A DNA stretch of 47,613 nucleotides from Candidatus Mediterraneibacter intestinavium. Its GTDB lineage: Bacteria > Bacillota > Clostridia > Lachnospirales > Lachnospiraceae. Below, piece after piece: positions 30,714 to 38,553 of the stretch. A program made the position numbers and the translations under genes. The notes under the pieces were generated by a model. That model worked only from the letters and a program-made list of their open reading frames with translations, was not told the DNA's origin and did no database searches. How positions within the stretch are numbered: the first letter of the stretch is position 1; every line of letters starts with the position of its first letter. Location of the stretch: NCBI GenBank assembly GCA_019119205.1, contig DWXK01000079.1, forward strand, positions 1 through 47,613, read 5' to 3'.

Positions 30714-32924
30714 ATGAAATTAAAACAGCATTTTATTACAACACGGCGCCCTTACAGGGAGGGCGCCGTCGAAGTATTTGAACAGAAAATCCCTGAACTT
30801 GATCTCACCAGAGCCACTCTTACGATCACCGCTCTGGGAGTCTATGAAGCGGACCTCAACGGGGTAAAAATCGGGGAGCAGATGTTTGCCCCCGGCTACA
30901 CTTATTATTACCACGACCTGTTTTACCAGACATACGATATCACGGATTCACTCCGCGGGAATGACACGCTGCGGATCTATCTGGGGCAGGGCTGGTACTG
31001 CGGCAGGTTCACCTGCGACAACAAGACACAGATTTACGGGGAACGCCCTGCAGTGTCCTGGATCCTGGAGGCTGAACTGTCAGACGGAAACAGAAAATAT
31101 TTCTGTTCCGATGATCCTTCTGTCCAGGCGGTGCAGAGTCCGTATGACTATGCAGGACTCTATGACGGAGAGATTTTCTTCGCAGACGGCGCGCCGCGCA
31201 GCGATGTCCCGGAGATCTTTCCCCCGGTCTCATACGAAGGACCGCTTCCGGACCGTTTCTCACCCACAGAGATCATGGTGAGATGCAGAGAAGAAATGCC
31301 TGTGCAGGATGCGACAGTCAAAGACGGGGCTGTTATTCTTGACTTCGGGCAGAACTTTGCAGGTATCATAGAGATCGATCCCGCAAAGATGACCGGCAGT
31401 TCTATCCGGATCCGTCATGGAGAGATCCTGGATCAGGACGGAAGTCTGTATACACGGAACCTGCGAAAGGCAAAAGCCGAACTCATCTATCATCGCGGAA
31501 CAGACATGGCAAAATACCGTCCCCGCTTCACCTACATGGGCTTCCGCTATGCGGAGATCACCGGCACGGACTATGTCCCGGGACTCATCACCGCGTATGC
31601 CCTCTACAGCGACATGGAGCGCACCGGACATTTTGCATGTGACAATCCTCTCGCAGACCGGCTCTATCAGAATCAGGTCTGGGGGCAGAAATCCAACTAT
31701 ATCGAAGTTCCCACCGACTGTCCCCAGAGGGATGAGCGGATGGGATATCCCGGAGACGGGCAGGTCTTCGCTCTGACCGGCGCCTACAACTTCGACACGG
31801 AAAAGTTCTGGGCAAAATATCTGCAGGATATCCGCAGCACCCAGCAGGACAACACAGAGGGATATGTTGCTCCTGTCGTTCCCGCGGAAGGTCCTGCCGG
31901 AGTCGGATTCCTCAATATGCTGGGCTGGGGCAATGCGGTAACGATCATTCCCGAAATGCTTTATCGCCAATACGGGACAGACCGGTATCTGCATGAACAG
32001 TACGACAGCATGAAGTCCCACGTGGAATGCGAGATCCGTCACATGGGCGGTCCCCAGGGGGTTGAAGATCTCTGGATCGCACCGAATCTCGGGGACTGGC
32101 TCTGCCCGGGAAAAGACATTGCCTTTATGGCACAGCACAACGGTCCGGTTTCCAACGCCTTTATCGTGAACGATCTCCGGATCCTGTCGTGGACGGCCCG
32201 GTATCTTGGAAAGACTGAGGATGCCGCCAGATACGAAGCGCAGCTTGAAAAGACCAGGGAAGCCTACCTGCGCACCTTCATCAATGAGGACGGCACCATG
32301 AAGGATGACTATCAGGGCGCCTATATCATGGCTCTGCATTTTGTTGTTCCCAAAGGGCCTCTCTGGGACGGCCTGTTCCGGACGCTTATCGAAAAGATTC
32401 GCGGGGAGGGCATGCAGACCGGATTCTTCTCAACAGAACATCTGCTTCCTCTGCTCGCCGACAACGGCGAGGCAGATCTCGCCTACGAACTTCTCCTCCA
32501 GGAAGAGTGCCCCGGCTGGATGTATCAGGTTCTCCGCGGAGCCACCACAACCTGGGAGCGCTGGGACGCCATCCTGCCCGACGGCAGCGTGAATGAGGCG
32601 AATCAGAACGGAGATAATATGGTTTCCTTTAACCACTACGCCTTTGGCAGCGTAGGAGAATTCTACTACACCCATATCCTCGGCATCCGCCCGCTGGAGC
32701 CTGGCTACCGGAAGATTCTGATCACTCCGGTTCCGGACGCCCGCCTGGGAACGGTCAGCGGCAGCTTTGTAAGCCGCAGCGGAAAGATCTCTGTCACATG
32801 GGAGGTAAAAGAAGATATCTTCTCTCTTCAGATCGGGACCCCCGTAGAGACAGTGCTCCGGCTTCCAGACGGAACGAAAAAAGAACTGGGAGCCGGGAGT
32901 TATACATTTGAGAGTAAACTCTGA
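30714..32924 (+). CDS. Alpha-L-rhamnosidase, GH78
   Basis: A 736-residue enzyme without a signal peptide. The N-terminal beta domains (about 1-290) include GIYDADLNG-like ALGVYEADLNG and GWYCGRF. The (alpha/alpha)6 catalytic barrel spans about 300-650 and contains the signature DCPQRDERMGYPGDGQ, whose Glu is the expected general acid, and ATTTWERWD near 620. A C-terminal beta domain closes the protein (IRPLEPGYRKILITP). AAAGGA is 7 nt before the ATG. It is co-transcribed with the GPH transporter and should release terminal L-rhamnose from imported glycosides or pectin fragments. Confidence 0.93.
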   Translation: MKLKQHFITTRRPYREGAVEVFEQKIPELDLTRATLTITALGVYEADLNGVKIGEQMFAPGYTYYYHDLFYQTYDITDSLRGNDTLRIYLGQGWYCGRFTCDNKTQIYGERPAVSWILEAELSDGNRKYFCSDDPSVQAVQSPYDYAGLYDGEIFFADGAPRSDVPEIFPPVSYEGPLPDRFSPTEIMVRCREEMPVQDATVKDGAVILDFGQNFAGIIEIDPAKMTGSSIRIRHGEILDQDGSLYTRNLRKAKAELIYHRGTDMAKYRPRFTYMGFRYAEITGTDYVPGLITAYALYSDMERTGHFACDNPLADRLYQNQVWGQKSNYIEVPTDCPQRDERMGYPGDGQVFALTGAYNFDTEKFWAKYLQDIRSTQQDNTEGYVAPVVPAEGPAGVGFLNMLGWGNAVTIIPEMLYRQYGTDRYLHEQYDSMKSHVECEIRHMGGPQGVEDLWIAPNLGDWLCPGKDIAFMAQHNGPVSNAFIVNDLRILSWTARYLGKTEDAARYEAQLEKTREAYLRTFINEDGTMKDDYQGAYIMALHFVVPKGPLWDGLFRTLIEKIRGEGMQTGFFSTEHLLPLLADNGEADLAYELLLQEECPGWMYQVLRGATTTWERWDAILPDGSVNEANQNGDNMVSFNHYAFGSVGEFYYTHILGIRPLEPGYRKILITPVPDARLGTVSGSFVSRSGKISVTWEVKEDIFSLQIGTPVETVLRLPDGTKKELGAGSYTFESKL

Positions 32925-32990
32925 GACTTGCGGCTGTGTATTTGAATCCGGGCTTCAACGTCTGCGTTTCAAAGCCAGGGGGGAAGAATA

Positions 32991-33042
32991 AAAAAGACTA
33001 TTGCAAAACAGTGATTGAAAGCTGTTTTTCAATAGTCTTTTT
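32991..33042. terminator. Bidirectional terminator after the rhamnosidase gene
   Basis: AAAAAGACTATTG (32991-33003) pairs perfectly with CAATAGTCTTTTT (33030-33042). An inner ATTGAAA/TTTCAAT gives an alternative fold. It separates convergent genes, GH78 (plus) and the YhcH-family gene (minus), and has T-runs on both strands. Confidence 0.9.
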
Positions 33043-33092
33043 ATTTAATTCTCCTGAATTTTATTCCGTTTTCTTCTGCGTCGTCCTGCAGC

Positions 33093-33551
33093 TTACACCC
33101 TGACCTTCACCACGATCTTCCTTACCTCACAGGCGCCCTTTTTCGACATTCTCCTCGGAGCATGTGCATCCTCCGGCGGCACGATAGCGAAATCCCCTTT
33201 CTTTAGCAGGATCGCTCCGCTCTCATCCGGTTCCTCATAGAAGATAAGGTCCGTCGTCTCATTGTACTCTGTGGAAGGGGTAAGGTTTGCAATTGGCTCG
33301 TATCCGAATATTTCCTCTCCCTCCACCATATATTGAATATCAAAATAAGCCCTGTGGCTCTCAAATGCACACTCGGAAGCGGGCATCGTTGTGTAACTCT
33401 GGACATTTGCATAGATATCGTCGCCGTCAATGGCAACATTGCCGAGCGGGAGGGCCATAAGGTCCGTCTCTTTCAGAAATGCAAATGCCTTTTTAAATTT
33501 TTCACCGAGGTAATCATATTTCTCGGCGAGCATAAGACTGGTTGTAAGCAT
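33093..33551 (-). CDS. YhcH/YjgK/YiaL family protein
   Basis: A 152-residue cupin-like protein of the YhcH/EbgC family. Typical segments are ESHRAYFDIQYMVEGEE and the C-terminal FAIVPPEDAHAP, which carries the metal-binding His cluster. Members are linked to sugar or sialic acid handling, possibly as anomerases or isomerases, but the reaction is not settled. AAAGGAG lies 7 nt before the ATG at 33551. It may be monocistronic: a promoter precedes it and a terminator follows. Confidence 0.88.
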   Translation of the reverse strand: MLTTSLMLAEKYDYLGEKFKKAFAFLKETDLMALPLGNVAIDGDDIYANVQSYTTMPASECAFESHRAYFDIQYMVEGEEIFGYEPIANLTPSTEYNETTDLIFYEEPDESGAILLKKGDFAIVPPEDAHAPRRMSKKGACEVRKIVVKVRV

Positions 33552-33608
33552 GGTATTTCTCCTTTCTTCCGTGTCACGTTTTTCCGTTTCATATTGCATT
33601 CTGTCCTT

Positions 33609-33637
33609 ATTATAGACTTCTACGGAAAAAACGTCCA
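33609..33637 (-). promoter_or_regulatory. Promoter of the YhcH-family gene
   Basis: On the minus strand TGGACG (33632-33637), a 17-nt spacer and TATAAT (33609-33614) form a sigma-A promoter about 58 nt before the start codon. Confidence 0.6.
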
Positions 33638-33690
33638 GTTTATCCGGAAGAACTTCCGACCATTCGGTCTATTTCGATTACAGTTCACAC

Positions 33691-33999
33691 CTATTTTACA
33701 AGCCCGAGCAGTGTGCTCTTCGGCACGGCTCCGATCTGCTTTCCTGCGATCTCTCCGTCTTTCACCGCGATAAAGGTCGGAATGCTCATCACTCCGAAGC
33801 GCTGCGCCAGTTCGATCTCTTCGTCAATGTTGATCTTGCACACCTTAACGCCAGCCTCTTCGTTCGAGATCTCCTCCACGACCGGTCCCATCATCTTGCA
33901 GGGGCCACACCAGTCTGCGTAGAAATCAACGAGAACCGGTTTGTCAGACTGCATTACCTCCTGGTCAAAATTATCCTTTGTCAATTTGATCACTGCCAT
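33691..33999 (-). CDS. trxA: Thioredoxin
   Basis: A 102-residue thioredoxin with the active site WCGPC near residues 30-34 and the cis-proline segment SIPTF near 74. It reduces protein disulfides in the cytoplasm with electrons from thioredoxin reductase, which is not in this window. AAAGGAGG is 8 nt before the ATG. It lies downstream of the truncated HAD gene but has its own predicted promoter with a Crp/Fnr-like box. Confidence 0.95.
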   Translation of the reverse strand: MAVIKLTKDNFDQEVMQSDKPVLVDFYADWCGPCKMMGPVVEEISNEEAGVKVCKINIDEEIELAQRFGVMSIPTFIAVKDGEIAGKQIGAVPKSTLLGLVK

Positions 34000-34074
34000 A
34001 TCTATATCCTCCTTTTGATGAATCTCTGTTTTCTTTCCGAAAGCTGCATGTCTTCGTTCACTTTCGATGTACTT

Positions 34075-34114
34075 AGTATACCACAGTATAAAACTTTTTC
34101 CGTGACAAAATCAC
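34075..34114 (-). promoter_or_regulatory. trxA promoter with Crp/Fnr-like palindrome
   Basis: The minus strand has TATACT (34075-34080) without a clear -35. GTGATTTTGTCAC (34102-34114) lies where the -35 would be, centred near -40 from the expected start. This is the usual spot for a class II Crp/Fnr activator. The half-sites are canonical but the 5-bp spacing is one short of the CRP consensus. A Crp/Fnr gene is 0.7 kb away. Confidence 0.5.
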
Positions 34115-34165
34115 AAAGTTTTATCTGATACTGCCTTTCCGCATATTTCCCGGTCTTTGGCACTG

Positions 34166-34786
34166 TCACAGCATCCCGAAATGTTCCAGTGCCTTCCGGA
34201 TACCGTACGTTTCCATCATCCGCCGGATACCTTCTGCTTTCCCCGCCTTTTTTGAAGTCACATCCACTGCCTCCGGATTCCAGCTTGTGATCACACAGTC
34301 CTTCAGGTCCTCCGTGATCTTCAGCGCCTCTTCCTTCCTCGCATAAATGACGAACTGGTAGACCGGATTTCCCGAATGTGTCCCAACGTCCGGCACCGGA
34401 CTTGAGATTGCCTTCTGTACCCTGCGCACATGGCTGTTGACATAATTGATATACATCCTGTCTTTTTCCACGATCACCACCGGAGTCCCGCACTTTCTGA
34501 AAATATCGAGCATCCTTTCTGTATCTGCTTTTTCTATGGGCACTTCATAGATCAGGTTTTCCTGCCCGTCCAAGCAGATCTGCCCGGTCAGGGTAACATA
34601 GCCGTCAAATGTCACGCCGTTCAATGGGAGCGCTTTTAGCTCAAGAATGTGCCGCCCGGTGCAGGCAAAGACCCTGACACCTTTCTTCCTTATCTTTTCC
34701 AGCGCCAGCCTCGTGCTTTCCGGCACTCCCCCTGTCTCATGGGAGATCAGCGTCCCGTCGATATCAAAAAAAGCTGCTCTGACCAT
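34166..34786 (-). CDS. HAD-superfamily (Cof-type) phosphatase, C-terminally truncated
   Basis: A 206-residue protein. Motif I (FFDIDGTL, residues 6-13), motif II (ACTGR, about 39-43), a type IIB cap and the motif III lysine region (KKAGKAEG) can be found. It then ends at YGIRKALEHFGML, just where Cof-type enzymes continue with the GDGxND motif IV and about 60 more residues. None of the three minus-strand frames downstream restores that motif, so this looks like a deletion rather than a simple frameshift. Without motif IV, Mg binding should be poor. TGGAGG is 8 nt before the ATG at 34786. It follows the Crp/Fnr gene by 34 bp. Confidence 0.75.
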   Translation of the reverse strand: MVRAAFFDIDGTLISHETGGVPESTRLALEKIRKKGVRVFACTGRHILELKALPLNGVTFDGYVTLTGQICLDGQENLIYEVPIEKADTERMLDIFRKCGTPVVIVEKDRMYINYVNSHVRRVQKAISSPVPDVGTHSGNPVYQFVIYARKEEALKITEDLKDCVITSWNPEAVDVTSKKAGKAEGIRRMMETYGIRKALEHFGML

Positions 34787-34820
34787 CTGTTTATCCTCCA
34801 CTCTGTGTTCAGATATATTT

Positions 34821-35486
34821 TCAGACTTTCCCCAGTCTTCCCGCATCTACTATTTCCACCCTGCCTCTTGTCAGACGCACCATCCCGTCTGCCTGGAACT
34901 GTTTCAGGAGCCTGCTGACAACCTCCCGTGCCGTCCCCGCGTCCCTTGCCAGGACTTCGTGTGTGACCGGAAGGACGTCCTGCCCCTCCATCGCCCTGTG
35001 TTCTAGAAGAACGCCTGCAAGGCGGGACGCCACATTGGAGAATACAAACTGGTTAAACAGCCACATGATATCCGAAAATTTCTCGGAGACCATCTCCATC
35101 GTATAGTCCTTGACCGCACCGTTCTCTTCATAAAGTTTCTTATACAGTTTTTTCGGTATGGTATAGATAATACAGTCGGTTTCCATCTCCATATCCAGTT
35201 CCACATCCATCCCGTTCAGCATACATGCCGCGCTTAAGATGCTCACATCCCCGTCCATCAGCCGGAACAGGGTGATGTCGCCCCCGTTGGGCGAGGTGAT
35301 GAAGATCCGCGCCCTTCCCTTCTCGATGATCTGGACGCCTGCGCACTCGCCGCCTCCGAAGTGGAGCCTGTTCTTCTTCCCGCATTTATTCCTTGTCGTC
35401 CCCAGGATCATCTCAGCCTGCTCCTCCTCTGTCAGGCTGCCCCAGAAAGGAAACGACCGTTCAAACAGTTCCTCTATCTCTTTCAT
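34821..35486 (-). CDS. Crp/Fnr-family transcriptional regulator
   Basis: A 221-residue one-component regulator. The cyclic-nucleotide-type beta barrel covers about 20-125, followed by the dimer helix and a C-terminal winged helix with DAGTAREVVSRLLKQF near 180-195. Cysteines occur at about 35, 48, 88 and 105 but do not form the N-terminal cluster of E. coli FNR, so oxygen sensing cannot be claimed. The ligand is unknown. The neighbouring trxA promoter carries a half-site pair of the type this family binds. Alternative members (ArcR-like, PrfA-like) are possible. Confidence 0.88.
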   Translation of the reverse strand: MKEIEELFERSFPFWGSLTEEEQAEMILGTTRNKCGKKNRLHFGGGECAGVQIIEKGRARIFITSPNGGDITLFRLMDGDVSILSAACMLNGMDVELDMEMETDCIIYTIPKKLYKKLYEENGAVKDYTMEMVSEKFSDIMWLFNQFVFSNVASRLAGVLLEHRAMEGQDVLPVTHEVLARDAGTAREVVSRLLKQFQADGMVRLTRGRVEIVDAGRLGKV

Positions 35487-35521
35487 TTTATTCCGCCTTT
35501 CTTTTCAGCCCCGTCACGGGC

Positions 35522-35546
35522 ATTACAGTTCGTTACCGTTCGCACC
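35522..35546. repeat. TTACAGTTC/TTACCGTTCGCACC short intergenic repeat
   Basis: TTACAGTTCG followed by TTACCGTTCGCACC occurs here between the Crp/Fnr and synthetase genes. The related TTACAGTTCACAC occurs at 14385-14397 and 33678-33690, always between genes. The copies are short but share a core. The rest of the 273-bp gap (35487-35759) shows no gene. Confidence 0.4.
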
Positions 35547-35759
35547 GCAGCGCTGCCCGCATACGAAGTTCGCCGCTTATACACTCCGGCCCCGCGGGCT
35601 GCATATCCCCAGTATAGATCACTGTCCTCCCGAAAGCAATCCCGACTTTTCAGCCCGGATATGGCTTATATCTTTATAAAAAAATAAGATTCTATGCACG
35701 GAATCGTCACATTCCCCGCCTAAACTGTTACCTGAACATCGAAGGGAGTATGATAACAA

Positions 35760-36359
35760 ATGACACTTGAGGAATATTATGAGCTGATCAAACCATATAC
35801 CGATGCCATGAACCTGATCCTCACCCGTCTGGAGATCCTGGATCATGACACGTATGAGACAGAAGATTTTAAGCCGATCCACAGTATCACGAACCGGATC
35901 AAGGAGAAAGAGAGCATCGAAAACAAGCTGAAACGAAAAGGCGCACAGGAGAGTGTACAGGACGCCAAGTCACTGCTCAAAGACATTGCCGGCATCCGCG
36001 TCGTCTGTTACTTTGAACAGGATATCCGCCACCTTGTAAATTCCCTGAAGAAACAGTCCGACCTGATCATCATCCGGGAAAAGGATTACATAACCACGCC
36101 GAAGCCGAACGGATACCGCAGCTTTCATATGATCCTGGGCGTTCCCACCTATTATATGGACAGTATGGACTACTATCCCGTGGAGATCCAGTTCCGCACG
36201 ATCTCCATGGACCTGTGGGCTGCCATGGAGCACCGGATCTGCTATAAAAACCAGCCGTTCAACGAGATGGAGATGCGCAGCGCCTTCCGGCAGTATTCAG
36301 AGATACTGGAAGGCATGGAAAAGTCTTTTGAAGTGTACAGTGAAAATAACGGGGAATAA
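35760..36359 (+). CDS. Small alarmone synthetase (RelA/SpoT synthetase domain)
   Basis: A 199-residue single-domain (p)ppGpp synthetase without hydrolase or TGS domains, resembling RelQ/YjbM. Conserved segments are KDIAGIRVVCYF (about 76-87), TPKPNGYRSFHMIL (about 113-126) and VEIQFRTISMDLWAAMEH (about 141-158), with the catalytic Glu in EIQFRT. It transfers pyrophosphate from ATP to GTP or GDP during stress. GGGAG precedes the ATG by 11 nt, a long spacing. It diverges from the Crp/Fnr gene and is followed by its own terminator. Confidence 0.9.
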   Translation: MTLEEYYELIKPYTDAMNLILTRLEILDHDTYETEDFKPIHSITNRIKEKESIENKLKRKGAQESVQDAKSLLKDIAGIRVVCYFEQDIRHLVNSLKKQSDLIIIREKDYITTPKPNGYRSFHMILGVPTYYMDSMDYYPVEIQFRTISMDLWAAMEHRICYKNQPFNEMEMRSAFRQYSEILEGMEKSFEVYSENNGE

Positions 36360-36397
36360 ACAGACAGACCGGCAGAGATCCGCTCCCGCCGTTCCTG

Positions 36398-36429
36398 TGA
36401 CCCGTTCAAGTCTCCTTCGGGTCCTTTTT
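36398..36429 (+). terminator. Terminator of the alarmone synthetase gene
   Basis: GACCCG (36399-36404) pairs with CGGGTC (36418-36423), followed by CTTTTTG. It is 40 bp after the synthetase stop codon. No comparable U-tract serves the convergent transporter operon. Confidence 0.7.
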
Positions 36430-36470
36430 GGAACAGCAAGGCCGTTTCCCCGCCGGTCTTCACCAGACTG

Positions 36471-37430
36471 TTACCTCTTCCCCTTATCATAGATCTCGCC
36501 CAATGCCTTCGGCGCCCTGTTATACTTCGAGAAGAAGATCAGCAGGAGCAGCGTCAGGATATAGGGCAGCGTCATGACCAGATCGGAATAGCTGCTGGGC
36601 TTCTCCAGCACCTGAACGATCTGATACCCCGCCGACCGCGCAAAACCGAAGAGAAGGCACGCGCCCAGCGTGGGAAGGATCTTCCAGTTTCCAAAGATCA
36701 TCGCCGCAATGGCAAGATAACCGTACCCCACGTAGATGCTCTCCGAGAACTGTGCCGAGATGGAATATGCAAAGCACATACCTCCGATACCGGACAGCGC
36801 TCCGGACACCATGATCGCGACCGTACGGATCTGTCCCACATTTCTCCCGGCAGCGTCCACCGCATGGGGATTGTCGCCGCAGGCTCTCAAATGCAGCCCG
36901 TATCTGCTCTTGTAGAGCACGAACCAGGCGATCACAGCCACCACGATGATGATCACCTCAAAAGGATACACATTCGTGAAGACCGCTCCGATCACAGGGA
37001 TATCAGAAAGCACCGGAACCGTAAATCTCGTTGAAACGCCGAGCTGGAATTTATCGGAAGGCTGATTGAAAACACTCTTGTTGACCTGCTTAGTCAGGAA
37101 TGCCGTCAGCGCCATGGCAAGGATATTGATGACCACACCGCTGATGACCTGATTTGCCTTGAACTTTACACACAGCAGAGCATGGAGCAGGGAATAGATC
37201 ATTCCGCCGAGCATGGCGAACAGGAACGCCAGATAGAAGATCACCTGGGAATCTGTCCCCTGAGTTCCCGATGTCAGCACCACGAAGAGGGCGCCCACGA
37301 AAGCACCGAATCCCTGGAGTCCCTCGATGGCAAGGTTGGTCACGCCGCTCCGCTCACTGTAGATTCCGCCGATCGCCATGATGAACAGCGGCAGTGCAAA
37401 AGAAAGTCCATCAATGATTATTCTTGACAT
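36471..37430 (-). CDS. Nucleoside ABC transporter permease (BMP system, second permease)
   Basis: A 319-residue membrane protein of the branched-chain/ribose permease fold, about 9-10 helices, resembling YufQ/NupQ. The motif ERSGVTNLAIEGLQGFGAF near residue 25 and the EAA-like region GDNPHAVDAAGRNV near 205 mark the family. The start at 37430 has AGGAGG upstream and overlaps the end of the first permease gene by 20 bp. It pairs with that permease to form the channel of a purine-nucleoside importer and is the last gene of the long minus-strand run. Confidence 0.88.
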   Translation of the reverse strand: MSRIIIDGLSFALPLFIMAIGGIYSERSGVTNLAIEGLQGFGAFVGALFVVLTSGTQGTDSQVIFYLAFLFAMLGGMIYSLLHALLCVKFKANQVISGVVINILAMALTAFLTKQVNKSVFNQPSDKFQLGVSTRFTVPVLSDIPVIGAVFTNVYPFEVIIIVVAVIAWFVLYKSRYGLHLRACGDNPHAVDAAGRNVGQIRTVAIMVSGALSGIGGMCFAYSISAQFSESIYVGYGYLAIAAMIFGNWKILPTLGACLLFGFARSAGYQIVQVLEKPSSYSDLVMTLPYILTLLLLIFFSKYNRAPKALGEIYDKGKR

Positions 37431-38553
37431 CCGGGTTCCTCCTTTCTGCTTCCTCAAGTTCTGTCTTCCACTTCTTTACTTCATACCGGATAAACGCGCT
37501 GCATGCGCTGAACAGAAGGATCAGTCCCGTGATAACGGATGCGATCTCTGTCTCGATCCCGGATGCTGCGCTCATGTAACTGCTCCCCTTTGTCACTCCC
37601 GTAATGAGGAAGGACGAGAAGATGATGCCGATGGGATTGTTGTTTCCGAGAAGCGCCACCGCGATGGCGTCAAACCCGGTGGAGGCGAGCACTTTCGGCT
37701 GGATGGATTCCAGATATCCCATGTAGTAGGTCACACCAGCAAGCCCTGCCAGCGCGCCTGAGATCATCATGGATACCACCATGGTCTTTCCAACGCTGAT
37801 GCCGGCGTAACGGGCAGCATTCCGGTTTGACCCCACCGCCTTGATCTCAAATCCCAGGCTGGTCCGGTCCAGGAGAAATTTCATCAGTATCGCGATGAGC
37901 ACTGCAAGGATGATGCAGAGCGGAAGGTCCACTTTCAGGTTCCCGATGGGGACCTGCATGAGCGTCAGCCTGGACGCTCTGCTGACAGCCTTTGACTGCC
38001 TTGAGATCTCATCGATGTATCTCGTATTGATAAAGAAGCTGGTCAGATACTGGACAATATAGTTGATCATGATCGTTGACACAACTTCGTTGATGTTGAA
38101 TCTGTATTTCAGAAAGCCGACCAGTGCGCCGACCAGCATTCCCACAACGATCCCTATCAGGAGTACGAGAGGTTTTGCCACTGCCGCAGGCAGTTCGGAA
38201 TATCCCACTGTCACCGTTGCGATGAACCCTGCTGCCAGCATCTGTCCGGACACACCGATGTTGAACAGACCGGCTTTCTGGGCCACAGCCACAGACAGTG
38301 CTGCGAACATCATCGGAGTCAGCATGTTCAGGAAACTTGTAAAATCCGTGAGCATCCCCTGATACGCCGAGTAATTCGGCTTGGGCATAAGCCCGCTCCC
38401 CTGCAGGAGGTTCATGTACGCAGTGAGAGGATATTTTCCCATCGCGCCGATGATCACCATCCCCACGATCAGGCTCAGCAGGATGGAAAATACCGGGATC
38501 GCGATAAATTGTGTCTTTTCATTTCCAAGGATCTTTACGCAGATCTTTTTCAT
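37411..38553 (-). CDS. Nucleoside ABC transporter permease (BMP system, first permease)
   Basis: A 380-residue permease resembling YufP/NupP, with an N-terminal helix (about 18-40) and the family segment QKAGLFNIGVSGQMLAAGF near residue 95, followed by seven or more helices. The cytoplasmic loop VGSNRNAARYAGISVGK near 235 contacts the ATPase. Its ATG overlaps the stop of the ATPase gene by 4 bp, so translation is coupled. Confidence 0.88.
   Translation of the reverse strand: MKKICVKILGNEKTQFIAIPVFSILLSLIVGMVIIGAMGKYPLTAYMNLLQGSGLMPKPNYSAYQGMLTDFTSFLNMLTPMMFAALSVAVAQKAGLFNIGVSGQMLAAGFIATVTVGYSELPAAVAKPLVLLIGIVVGMLVGALVGFLKYRFNINEVVSTIMINYIVQYLTSFFINTRYIDEISRQSKAVSRASRLTLMQVPIGNLKVDLPLCIILAVLIAILMKFLLDRTSLGFEIKAVGSNRNAARYAGISVGKTMVVSMMISGALAGLAGVTYYMGYLESIQPKVLASTGFDAIAVALLGNNNPIGIIFSSFLITGVTKGSSYMSAASGIETEIASVITGLILLFSACSAFIRYEVKKWKTELEEAERRNPDVKNNH

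Noticed and set aside
34002..34493. Frameshifted remainder of the HAD phosphatase
   Set aside because: The frame overlaps the HAD gene in another phase and contains no GDGxND or other HAD motif, so it is not the missing C-terminus.
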